From assembly GCA_947259475.1 (NCBI GenBank), contig CAMYLW010000104.1, positions 1 to 6,227 on the forward strand: a stretch of 6,227 bases of DNA, written 5' to 3'. Under the pieces are notes generated by a model. The model had not been told where the DNA came from, searched no databases, and was given only the letters and a program-made list of their open reading frames with translations. The DNA is from Thermodesulfobacteriota bacterium. Its GTDB lineage: Bacteria > Desulfobacterota > Syntrophobacteria > BM002. Shown in pieces: positions 1 to 6,121 of the stretch; position 1 is the first letter of the stretch; each line of letters begins with the position of its first letter. The position numbers were made by a program, and so were the translations under genes.

Positions 1-274
1 AATGCGCTCGCTGTAGCATTTTCAATGACCAAAACATAAGACAGGTTTGGAATTTTGAAACTGGGGCCCCGCCCGCAGGGTGGGGAGTCCGAAGGACAAT
101 GTCGAACAAGGAATTTCGAACAGCAGAAGTTTTTTGAAAGGAATAACACAACGCTTTTCACTTCGATATTCTGCGGTTCCTTGTTCTGCGGTTCTGCGGT
201 TCATAACGGGAAAATGAAGAGGTTAGAATACCTTCAGGTGGGTCATATGGGGAGGAGGCTTTCCTGCCGCATCT
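1..274. other. Gene-free repeat mosaic downstream of the cyclase gene
   Basis: No gene is supported here. The stretch holds GC-rich and low-complexity patches resembling the dispersed intergenic repeats of sulfate-reducer-type genomes (recollection, not a search). A hairpin can form from 67-73 (ccccgcc) with 79-85 (ggtgggg), with one G.T pair and a 5-nt loop. It is followed at once by the small perfect hairpin gtcc-gaa-ggac at 87-97. Related words such as tcgaac and ttcgaa recur between 110 and 170, before the 8-bp tandem units at 170-200. No hairpin with a T-run that would make a convincing terminator for the cyclase gene is visible between 205 and 274. Confidence 0.6.
170..200. repeat. Short tandem repeat, 8-bp unit tctgcggt
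   Basis: The unit tctgcggt occurs at 170-177, 185-192 and 193-200. The last two copies are directly abutting and the first is separated from them by 7 nt. Read on the minus strand it gives repeated accgcaga. Open frames across it on both strands are byproducts of the repeat, not genes. Confidence 0.75.
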
Positions 275-1369
275 TTATTGGGCGGCCTGGTATTCGGCTA
301 TTTTCCTGCGGGCCACCGGGTGTTGTCGATTCTGAAACAGAATCTCCTGGTAGGCGTGTCGGGCAAGATCACTCTGACCCATCTCTTCCAAAATTCTGGC
401 CCGGTTGAGGAGGGCGGCCTCATTGTTTGGCTGCAAACCGAGACTCTGATCGAAGTAGTGAAAGGCCATCTCTAAATTTCGAACGTTTTTGCCGTAGGTG
501 TGAAGCCAACCAAGTATATTGTAGATGACCGGCTTATACTCCACCACCTCCAGAGCTTGTTGGCCGATTTCCAAAGCTTTGCGGTCGATATCTTCGTCAT
601 TACTTGAGTTTAACATCGAGATATAACCACGCAAAAGAACAATAAAAATCCACGGCTCAGGCATTGCGTCCCGGACTGTGCTCTCAATCTTTTCCAGAAG
701 ACCTTCCTGGAGCGAAGCGGGCATTGAAGACATAATCTCGAAGTTGACGAACGAGGTCACCTCGTACACTGGGATCTTTTGACCCAGTCCCTTGAAAACC
801 AAACTCTTCGGGTTACTGAAGGCCACATTGAGTTGACTGTTTTGCTGGCACCTCTTGTAAAGGCTGGCGCCTACCATGATCTGGTAGACGTTGCCCTCCC
901 GTGAGGCGGATTCGATACGCTTGGTCAGGTTAATGGCATAGCCTTCAATATTGGGCTCCGCCTTGCCTATCTTCACCCGCCATGGTCTGACATCTTTAAT
1001 GACCCTGCCACAATTGATGCCCACACCGATACGCGAGACCAACCGCTGTTCCCTCAGCACTCTTTGATTAAAGTTGGAGGACAACCAAGCAAGTTTGATT
1101 TTTGTAGCGATCAGCAGAACATTGCGGATGTCGAAATCCATGTTTTCAGAATAGAAGAAAACTCTCAGTTCATCGCCAGAAATCGACCACTCAGAATCAA
1201 TCCCATTCCCTTTGTAGCCGAAATAGTCCAGGTGGTGGGATACGACCTCAAACATGGTGTCCTGGAAATCGCCCAGCATGTCGTCGTATTCCTGGAGAGT
1301 AAGGTTCTTGGCCAACTCCGTGGAATTCATGAGGTCGGCAAACAGGATGGTGGCGTTGCTCTCTTTCAT
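275..1369 (-). CDS. Class III adenylate/guanylate cyclase-like protein with C-terminal TPR-type repeats
   Basis: This 364-aa protein probably makes a cyclic nucleotide from an NTP; the product is not predictable. A class III cyclase homology domain spans residues 5 to about 205. FADLMNST carries the first metal-binding aspartate (D12) and SGDE the second (D66). The RIGVGINCG core strand is at 113-121, and the transition-state pair is N147/R151 in an N-x3-R arrangement. The domain closes with FKGLGQKIPVYEV (192-204). The lysine usually three residues before the GD glycine, which selects purines, appears to be serine (S62), and the D12-D66 spacing looks about ten residues longer than usual, so nucleotide specificity is open. 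Residues about 281-350 form two TPR-like helix pairs, suggesting protein contacts. There is no membrane segment, so it should be cytosolic. The start lies 3 nt after the stop of the upstream coiled-coil gene with no strong Shine-Dalgarno, suggesting translational coupling. Cyclase fold: confident. Activity and role: inferred. Confidence 0.85.
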   Translation of the reverse strand: MKESNATILFADLMNSTELAKNLTLQEYDDMLGDFQDTMFEVVSHHLDYFGYKGNGIDSEWSISGDELRVFFYSENMDFDIRNVLLIATKIKLAWLSSNFNQRVLREQRLVSRIGVGINCGRVIKDVRPWRVKIGKAEPNIEGYAINLTKRIESASREGNVYQIMVGASLYKRCQQNSQLNVAFSNPKSLVFKGLGQKIPVYEVTSFVNFEIMSSMPASLQEGLLEKIESTVRDAMPEPWIFIVLLRGYISMLNSSNDEDIDRKALEIGQQALEVVEYKPVIYNILGWLHTYGKNVRNLEMAFHYFDQSLGLQPNNEAALLNRARILEEMGQSDLARHAYQEILFQNRQHPVARRKIAEYQAAQ

Positions 1370-1372
1370 GGG

Positions 1373-1882
1373 CTACAGCTCAAGATCAATTGTGCTCTCT
1401 CTGATGAAATTCTTCATTTCCTTAATTTCCTCTGCAAATCCCTCTACCTCCTTTGCCATTCTTTCAATCTCGCTCTTTCCTTCTTGGACCACTTTCCTCA
1501 CAGCGTCATGGGAAGAATCGAACTTGACATTGGAATTATCTATCGCGGCTTGCAGCGGCCCCACCTTGTCTTCCAGCTCTTGGCGAAACGCCTCACTTCT
1601 CTCAATCATCGCGTTGGCTCTCTTGGATATCTCGTTAACCTTGCTTGCCAGAGGCTTTGTCTTCTCAAAAAGCATTTCCGTCACTGCGTTGGCCTTGTCT
1701 TCCAGGTTTGTGAACACCTCCGCTTGATTGTTCTGTAGAGTGACAATATTTTTCTCTAGTGCTGTCAATCTTTTCCTGGTCCTGGCCTGAGCGGCGATCT
1801 CGTAGAGCAATAGCAAAAAGACAACAATCCCCAGACCAAGGTCAATATAAAGCCCACCGGTAGGCAGTTCACCAAGTGTCAT
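1373..1882 (-). CDS. Membrane-anchored coiled-coil protein, function unknown
   Basis: I do not recognise this 169-aa protein as a named family. Residues about 11-31 form one hydrophobic helix containing VVFLLLLYEIAA. It is followed by a basic patch (R34, R36, K37, R38), which by the positive-inside rule puts the short N-terminus outside and the rest in the cytoplasm. Residues about 38-163 are highly charged, helical and heptad-like, with few prolines or glycines, as in a long coiled coil. No enzyme motif or cyclic-nucleotide-binding domain is visible. The start at 1882 has AGGTG 5 nt upstream (1888-1892) and AGAGGA 12 nt upstream (1895-1900). It is the first gene of a pair with the downstream cyclase, only 3 nt away, and a sigma-54-like promoter lies about 107 nt upstream. 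A plausible role is to anchor or sense for the cyclase, possibly by binding its TPR region. That is inference from context only. Confidence 0.8.
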   Translation of the reverse strand: MTLGELPTGGLYIDLGLGIVVFLLLLYEIAAQARTRKRLTALEKNIVTLQNNQAEVFTNLEDKANAVTEMLFEKTKPLASKVNEISKRANAMIERSEAFRQELEDKVGPLQAAIDNSNVKFDSSHDAVRKVVQEGKSEIERMAKEVEGFAEEIKEMKNFIRESTIDLEL

Positions 1883-1988
1883 TTAAACACCTATTCCTCT
1901 CTGGCCAACTAATCCCCCATGCATACCATCTTCTGCATTACCAACAGTCAGAGTGTACTTTGATTCTTCAACTGCAAGGAAAAATACA

Positions 1989-2004
1989 TTCAATAAACGT
2001 GCCA
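1989..2004 (-). promoter_or_regulatory. Candidate sigma-54 (RpoN) promoter for the coiled-coil/cyclase unit
   Basis: The minus strand reads TGGCACG-TTTA-TTGAA, against the sigma-54 consensus TGGCACG-N4-TTGCW. The -24 block is a perfect match and the spacing is correct. The -12 block has GA in place of the usual GC, which weakens the call. Transcription would start near 1977, giving a leader of about 95 nt before the ATG at 1882. If real, the unit depends on an enhancer-binding activator; no activator gene or binding site is evident in the window. Confidence 0.45.
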
Positions 2005-2012
2005 GCAATCTC

Positions 2013-2207
2013 TAACCCGGATATTTCATGAATTGCTGTCGCGAGACCGCAAAGATGGGCGTGTCATCTGGCAACCGTCCCGCGGTACCGCGGGATTGGT
2101 CCCGAGGCGTACCTGAACGGTACGTCGCAGGGGCCGACAACCGAGGACGCCAGGAAAGACGACCATATCCGTGGTCGCAGCAGGTAATTCATGAAATATC
2201 CGGGTTA
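2013..2207. mobile_element. Palindromic MITE-like element with 22-bp perfect terminal inverted repeats
   Basis: The ends 2013-2034 and 2186-2207 are perfect inverted copies of each other (outer end taacccggatatttcatg). Complementarity continues inward with small bulges: 2036-2038 with 2181-2183, 2041-2044 with 2175-2178, 2055-2058 with 2163-2166, 2060-2062 with 2159-2161, and 2068-2072 with 2149-2153. The centre holds two hairpins. One is the 18-bp perfect palindrome 2078-2095 (core cccgcggtaccgcggg). The other is 2098-2135, built on cgtacc/ggtacg around a 5-nt loop. The interior is much more GC-rich than its flanks. TA occurs at each outermost end, compatible with a TA target duplication of the IS630/mariner kind, but palindromy makes this ambiguous. 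No transposase is encoded, so it would be non-autonomous. It could instead be a dispersed structured RNA or regulatory element. Confidence 0.65.
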
Positions 2208-2344
2208 ATAGTCGTCAGCACAGTTCACATTCTCCCGCACCTTCCCAGCTGATGGCGATGGCTGCCACCAAATCATAATGGCAAAGTCTTGGGTTATCAC
2301 AAGGATTTGTCTGGAAGGAGGGTCAACAGGAGAGAAGGGCTATA

Positions 2345-2355
2345 AAATATCCGGG
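2345..2355. repeat. Partial third copy of the MITE-like terminus beside the gltX stop codon
   Basis: The word aaatatccggg is repeated in direct orientation at 2194-2204, inside the right terminus of the palindromic element, 151 bp away. Flanking bases are also partly shared (cat-g versus tat-a just upstream). It begins only 6 nt beyond the gltX stop codon. It may be the relic of a second insertion or an older end of the same element. At 11 bp, chance is possible. Confidence 0.35.
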
Positions 2356-2361
2356 CCTATG

Positions 2362-3849
2362 TTACTCCATGGCATCAAAGAGACTGGGGGCCTGCCGCAG
2401 TCGCTGCACAACCCGTTGCTTGCCCACCGCAGCGAGCACGTCAAAAAGACCAGGCCCGGCAGCTTGCCCCGTAACAGCAGTCCGAGCGCCGTTGATGAGA
2501 ATTCCCGCCTTAACGTCCAACTCGGTAGCCAGCCCACGGATGGCCTGCTCTACTGAATCAGGGGTGAACTCTGCCAGTGGTTCCAGCCGTTCCGCCATCA
2601 AAGGCAGCCATTCCTTGAGGTTGTCGTGTTTCAGGATGTTCTTGCGCAGCACTTTTTCTTCCATGGGGAAAGCATCTGCAAAGTACGGTCGGCCCAAGTT
2701 TGCAAAGTCCTTGGTGGTATGGTAGCGGCTGCGAATCAGGTCCACGGTGGATTCAAACCATGGTCTCTTATTACCGGCGAAGGAGGGACTCCACAACCCG
2801 GCTGCCTCCAGTTCCGCCTGCACGTAAGGCAGCAACTCATCAAGTGGCATGGTTCGCAAGTAATGGGCATTCATGCTTATTGCCTTGGGATCGGTAAAAA
2901 ATTTGGGGTCGTCTTTACGAATGTCGAACATGGAGTTAGCCCGATTGATGCCCTCCAGGGAAAAAGCATCGATGAGTTCATCTTTTGAAAAAAACTCCCT
3001 ATCATCCGAAGTGGACCACCCCAGCAGAACGAGAAAGTTTACCAGTGCCCAGGGCAAGAAACCCCGCTCGCGATAGTATTGTATGGCAACCATTTCACCA
3101 TGAGCCCGTTTGGAGATCTTGCGCTTTTGGGGATCCAGGGTGAGCGGCATGTGGGCGAACCGGGGCAACCTCTCCCCCAAGGCTTCGTATATCAAGATCT
3201 GTTTAGGCGTGTTGGCCAGATGGTCTTGACCCCGGATCACGTGGGTAATTCGATCGCGAATGTCATCCACTGCATTGGAGAGGACGTAAAGGGGAGATCC
3301 GTTTGAGCGGACGATGACGAAATCTTCAATATCGCGGTACTTCTTCTCAATCACCCCGTATACTGCATCTTCAGAAACCACCCCTCCCGGACCCCGGGGC
3401 ACCTTGAAACGAATCACATAGGCACACCCCTCTTCCTCCAGTCGACCGATCTCCTCAGCGGAACGATTGCGGCAGGTTCCGTCGTAGCTATAGTCATCCT
3501 TTCTTTTTCTCGCCTCTTCCCGCTTGCGCTCCAACTCCTCCTGGGTACAGAAACACTTGTAGGCATGTCCGCTTTCCAAAAGTCTCTGGGCGGCCTGGCG
3601 ATGCTCGCTCGCATAGGCGGACTGGAAATAAGGCCCTTCATCCCAGGTTATTCCCAACCAACGCAGCCCATCCAGGATAGCCCCTATGGACTCCTCGGTG
3701 GAGCGCTCGGCATCAGTGTCTTCTATGCGAACAATCAGGGTGCCCGCTGTCTTCTGGGTAAAAAGCCAGTTATAGATGGCGGTCCTGGCCCCGCCGATGT
3801 GTAGATATCCCGTGGGACTGGGTGGGAAACGTACGCGGACTTCTTCCAT
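2362..3849 (-). CDS. gltX: Glutamyl-tRNA synthetase (GluRS)
   Basis: This cytosolic class I aminoacyl-tRNA synthetase charges tRNA-Glu with glutamate using ATP. The 495-aa length is normal for bacterial GluRS. The Rossmann catalytic domain opens with RVRFPPSPTGYLHIGG, where HIGG (17-20) is the HIGH signature. KISKR (244-248) is the KMSKS signature. C99, C101 and C126 sit in a zinc-binding-type insertion (CFC...YDGTC). The C-terminal anticodon-binding domain ends with the usual GARTAVTG and GPGLFDVL blocks. Between FDI (308-310) and MNAHYLR (326-332) there is a segment KDDPKFFTDPKA that makes this region longer than in E. coli GluRS. I start at 3849 rather than 3891 because MEEVRVRF begins at the conserved N-terminus and has an AAGGAG site, whereas the 14 extra upstream codons match nothing. 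Whether it also charges tRNA-Gln for GatCAB cannot be told here. It lies 139 nt after uvrC. Confidence 0.96.
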   Translation of the reverse strand: MEEVRVRFPPSPTGYLHIGGARTAIYNWLFTQKTAGTLIVRIEDTDAERSTEESIGAILDGLRWLGITWDEGPYFQSAYASEHRQAAQRLLESGHAYKCFCTQEELERKREEARKRKDDYSYDGTCRNRSAEEIGRLEEEGCAYVIRFKVPRGPGGVVSEDAVYGVIEKKYRDIEDFVIVRSNGSPLYVLSNAVDDIRDRITHVIRGQDHLANTPKQILIYEALGERLPRFAHMPLTLDPQKRKISKRAHGEMVAIQYYRERGFLPWALVNFLVLLGWSTSDDREFFSKDELIDAFSLEGINRANSMFDIRKDDPKFFTDPKAISMNAHYLRTMPLDELLPYVQAELEAAGLWSPSFAGNKRPWFESTVDLIRSRYHTTKDFANLGRPYFADAFPMEEKVLRKNILKHDNLKEWLPLMAERLEPLAEFTPDSVEQAIRGLATELDVKAGILINGARTAVTGQAAGPGLFDVLAAVGKQRVVQRLRQAPSLFDAME

Positions 3850-3859
3850 ATTACTATCT

Positions 3860-3865
3860 CTCCTT
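3860..3865 (-). promoter_or_regulatory. Shine-Dalgarno AAGGAG that sets the gltX start
   Basis: AAGGAG on the minus strand lies 10 nt before the ATG at 3849. The alternative ATG at 3891 lies upstream of this site and has no comparable purine-rich sequence before it. This supports the shorter 495-aa protein. Confidence 0.7.
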
Positions 3866-3890
3866 CTCTGCCCGTCTCGGTTCAATGACA

Positions 3891-3919
3891 AGAATATTTC
3901 ATTCAGCTTCCAACTTCAA
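3891..3919 (-). promoter_or_regulatory. Possible sigma-70 promoter for gltX
   Basis: In the AT-rich uvrC-gltX gap the minus strand has TTGAAG (3914-3919) and TATTCT (3891-3896) with a 17-nt spacer. Each box matches the consensus at 4 of 6 positions. A transcript would start near 3884, about 35 nt before the gltX ATG. A weaker alternative with a TATTAT -10 lies further upstream. There is no clear terminator after uvrC, so read-through from uvrC is equally possible. Confidence 0.3.
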
Positions 3920-3988
3920 AGATCACTTTTATAATAATATCTTACTACCTTTGATTTAATAAAAAAATCGCATTTTCCCGCTCATTCC

Positions 3989-5839
3989 CTAGCCAGCCTT
4001 CTCATCCCCCCGCAGCGCAGTGCAAATGCTAGCCGCCAATTTATGACTTATCCCTGGAACTTGGCATATTTCCTCACTCTGAGCCTCTGCCAACCGTTTT
4101 ACTGAGCCGAAAAACCGAATCAAATCCCGACGTCTTTTGGGCCCGATTCCACAAATCTCGTCCAAACGCGATTGCAGGGATTGTCTCCGATGGCGTTTCT
4201 GGTAATAGCTAATGGCAAAACGGTGAGCTTCATCACGCAGTCGGCTTAAGAGAAAGAGCAAAGGGGGATCTTTCTTCAGCTCCAGCGGATTTTTTCTGCC
4301 TGGCAGATAAAGTCTGTCAGTGGCATTTGCCTCAGCCTGCGTGGTGGTCCTTGGTTTCTTGGCCAGAGCCACCACGGGCACATGATCTGCCAACTCCAGC
4401 TCTCTCAAAACTGCCAGTGCTTGATTTAGCTGTGCTTTTCCGCCGTCCACCACCAGTAAATCCGGTAAGGCCTGTTGCTTACGCACCTCGGTAAAGCGGC
4501 GGTTTAGCACTTCAGCCATCATCGCTGTATCGTCGATTCGGTCCACAGTCTTGATGCGATATCGGCGGTAGGCTGATTTGTCCGGTTCACCATCCCGAAA
4601 AACCACCAAAGAGCCCACCGGAAACTTGCCTCGAAAATTGGAAATATCAATACATTCCAGGCGATGGGGGATGGACTCCAGTCCCAACCGCTGTCGTAGT
4701 CGGTCCAGAGCAGGAATAGGATCGGTTGCTCGTGTCATCTCACTCATCAGGTAGTTTGCCGCGTTGTGTGCAGCCATGGCGAGCAATTGACGGCCTTCTC
4801 CTCTTTTGGGATGCCTTACTCCCACTCGTTTCCCTTTGATGTCTGAGAGCCACTCGGCCAGCAAATCCTGCTCTGGCAATGGTTCACTTATCAATATCTC
4901 TTCAGGGATCGGCTTGCCCTGCTCGTAGTACTGCAAGATGAACGCCCGGACCACCTCCGAAGAGCTACTTTGCGGTCTCTTGAACACAAAGCAATGACTT
5001 CCCACCATGCGCCCACCTCTTACGAAGAGTACCGCCAACCCGAGGTTATCCCCGGCCTCATGCGTGCCAACAGCATCCTGATCGCGAAAACGGGCTGACA
5101 CCATCAGCTGTTTTTCCAAAGTCTTCTCCACCGCATTGAGACGATCCCGGTACATGGCGGCCTTTTCAAACTCAAGTCTGTCCGCAGCTCGTTCCATTTC
5201 CTGCCGCAATTTCTCTTGCAAGTCTTGAGTGCGACCTTTCAAAAAAAGCACGGCCTCTTCAACCACCGGACCATACTCCTCAGGTGATATGGCGCCGACA
5301 CACAACCCAAGACAACGACCCATTTGATGATTGAGGCAGGGTCTGGCCCGCTGACGAAACTTGGTGCCGCTGCACTGGCGCAAGGGAAACATTCCGTGCA
5401 GCACTTTTAGTGTTTGGCGCACAGCGTTCGCTGAAGCGTATGGGCCGAAGTACTGGGCGCCGTCCTGGCGAATGCGCCGTACCAGTGATAGCCGTGGATA
5501 TTCCTCCTTCGGGTCCAAACGCAGGACCAGGTATCTCTTGTCGTCACGGAGTATTACGTTGTATCGAGGTCGATGCCGCTTGATAAGGTTTGACTCGAGA
5601 ATCAGTGCCTCTTTCTCTGAACCGGTAAGGATGAATTCCAAATCTGAAATTTTGGAAACCAGTACCCGGGTTTTTGGGGACTGGTGCTCTTTCTCCCTGA
5701 AATAGGAAAGCACACGTTTGCGCAGATCCTTTCCTTTGCCAACGTAAAGGATAGTGCCTTTGGCGTCCTTCATAAGATAGACACCGGGGCTTGAAGGCAG
5801 AGTGTCCAATTTGTCCTGTAAGTCGGCAGGTGCTTTCAT
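3989..5839 (-). CDS. uvrC: UvrABC excinuclease subunit C
   Basis: UvrC makes both incisions around damaged DNA after UvrB loads at a lesion. The 616-aa length is normal and all domains are present. The GIY-YIG nuclease (about 13-95) has GVY (19-21), YVG (32-34) and E77, which aligns with E. coli E76 used for the 3' cut. Cysteines C156, C168, C176 and C180 match the four that bind a cluster in E. coli UvrC. A UVR motif (about 208-242, RLEFEKAAMYRDRL) binds the matching motif of UvrB. The RNase H-like nuclease for the 5' cut retains its catalytic set as D398, D437, D465 and H539. Two helix-hairpin-helix motifs (about 558-608, GIGPKRR and VPGISHKLA) bind DNA. The start at 5839 fits the family N-terminus but has only a weak upstream GGA. 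The gene lies 303 nt after the probable uvrB and 139 nt before gltX. Confidence 0.97.
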   Translation of the reverse strand: MKAPADLQDKLDTLPSSPGVYLMKDAKGTILYVGKGKDLRKRVLSYFREKEHQSPKTRVLVSKISDLEFILTGSEKEALILESNLIKRHRPRYNVILRDDKRYLVLRLDPKEEYPRLSLVRRIRQDGAQYFGPYASANAVRQTLKVLHGMFPLRQCSGTKFRQRARPCLNHQMGRCLGLCVGAISPEEYGPVVEEAVLFLKGRTQDLQEKLRQEMERAADRLEFEKAAMYRDRLNAVEKTLEKQLMVSARFRDQDAVGTHEAGDNLGLAVLFVRGGRMVGSHCFVFKRPQSSSSEVVRAFILQYYEQGKPIPEEILISEPLPEQDLLAEWLSDIKGKRVGVRHPKRGEGRQLLAMAAHNAANYLMSEMTRATDPIPALDRLRQRLGLESIPHRLECIDISNFRGKFPVGSLVVFRDGEPDKSAYRRYRIKTVDRIDDTAMMAEVLNRRFTEVRKQQALPDLLVVDGGKAQLNQALAVLRELELADHVPVVALAKKPRTTTQAEANATDRLYLPGRKNPLELKKDPPLLFLLSRLRDEAHRFAISYYQKRHRRQSLQSRLDEICGIGPKRRRDLIRFFGSVKRLAEAQSEEICQVPGISHKLAASICTALRGDEKAG

Positions 5840-5870
5840 TTCATATCCGTAAAGCGCGTCAAATCATTAA

Positions 5871-5894
5871 TTAGAGAATTAGAAAATTAGAAAA
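5871..5894. repeat. Three-unit 8-bp tandem repeat ttag(a/g)aa-type
   Basis: Units are ttagagaa (5871-5878), ttagaaaa (5879-5886) and ttagaaaa (5887-5894). The array lies about 30 nt upstream of the uvrC start codon and is strongly AT-rich, so it could affect promoter strength or DNA bending. That effect is inference. Confidence 0.8.
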
Positions 5895-5904
5895 TTCGTT
5901 GAAA

Positions 5905-5962
5905 CTGCAAGATCGCGGCTGCCCTTCGACGAGCTCAGGACGGGGAAAGCCGCTCCCACAGG
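5905..5962. repeat. REP-like inverted repeat interrupted by a second dispersed repeat
   Basis: The minus strand begins cctgtgggagcggcttt (5946-5962) and ends cagccgcgatcttgcag (5905-5921). Together these resemble the REP-type hairpin tgtgggagcggct...agccgcgat found in many Proteobacteria. The stem is gcggct (5915-5920) with agccgc (5948-5953). Between the halves, 5922-5945 reads cccttcgacgagctcagg plus acgggg, which resembles another widespread dispersed word built on ttcgac-agctcagg. Its own ends (ccc/gggg) can pair inside the REP stem. Family resemblance is from memory, not a search. Confidence 0.55.
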
Positions 5963-5996
5963 AGAATCTCTGTCTTCTGTTTTTTTTAAATTCGCA

Positions 5997-6017
5997 ATCC
6001 GAAATCCGAAATCCGAA
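5997..6017. repeat. Three-unit heptamer array atccgaa
   Basis: Perfect units lie at 5997-6003, 6004-6010 and 6011-6017. The minus strand reads ttcggat repeated. It is preceded by a run of eight or more T and flanked by two other repeat types. Confidence 0.85.
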
Positions 6018-6027
6018 ATGTCCCCGG

Positions 6028-6055
6028 TGCCTAGTGCCTGGTGTCTAGTGCCTAG
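6028..6055. repeat. Four-unit heptamer array tgcctag
   Basis: Units are tgcctag (6028-6034), tgcctgg (6035-6041), tgtctag (6042-6048) and tgcctag (6049-6055), with two single-base variants. The period is exactly 7. Confidence 0.85.
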
Positions 6056-6065
6056 TTTTTGTTCT

Positions 6066-6121
6066 CTGTCTCCTGTCTCCTGTCTTCTGTCCTCTGCCTG
6101 CTGCCCACTGTAATCTGCCAA
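6066..6121. repeat. Eight-unit degenerate heptamer array starting ctgt/ctgc
   Basis: Eight consecutive 7-nt units begin with ctgt or ctgc: ctgtctc, ctgtctc, ctgtctt, ctgtcct, ctgcctg, ctgccca, ctgtaat and ctgccaa. Identity falls toward the uvrB side, as if the array were decaying there. It ends 21 nt from the uvrB stop codon. A related word, ctgtcttctgt, recurs at 5970-5980. Confidence 0.8.

Larger units (their letters stand above)
1883..2361. other. 479-nt gene-free region between gltX and the cyclase unit
   Basis: The region holds the probable promoter of the two-gene cyclase unit (1989-2004), a palindromic MITE-like element (2013-2207), and a stray copy of the element's end (2345-2355). 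Between 2208 and 2344 I see no gene, RNA gene or strong terminator. A weak minus-strand hairpin (tgcca/tggca) near 2260-2280 has no T-run. Plus-strand open frames here have no start-site support and run across the element boundary. Confidence 0.7.

Noticed and set aside
22..204. A 60-codon minus-strand open frame at the left edge
   Set aside because: It translates the tctgcggt tandem units and GC hairpins and has no domain or start-site support.
1064..1738. A 224-codon open frame on the plus strand crossing the cyclase/coiled-coil junction
   Set aside because: It is antisense to two well-supported genes, spans their boundary, lacks a ribosome site and shows no domain.
2028..2252. A 74-codon plus-strand open frame starting in the palindromic element
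   Set aside because: It begins inside the terminal repeat and runs out of the element into unrelated flank. The palindromic structure explains the sequence better than coding does.
3850..3891. A 14-residue N-terminal extension of GluRS
   Set aside because: The conserved N-terminus starts at 3849 with a Shine-Dalgarno just upstream. The extension would translate through that site.
3850..3988. Intrinsic terminator after uvrC
   Set aside because: A seven-T run is present on the minus strand, but no stable GC stem directly precedes it.
5879..6121. An 80-codon minus-strand open frame between uvrB and uvrC
   Set aside because: Its translation is low-complexity (repeated QETGDRE and ISDFGF-like words) produced by the heptamer arrays.
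5997..6121. CRISPR array
   Set aside because: Units are 7 nt in uninterrupted tandem, with no spacers and no cas genes.
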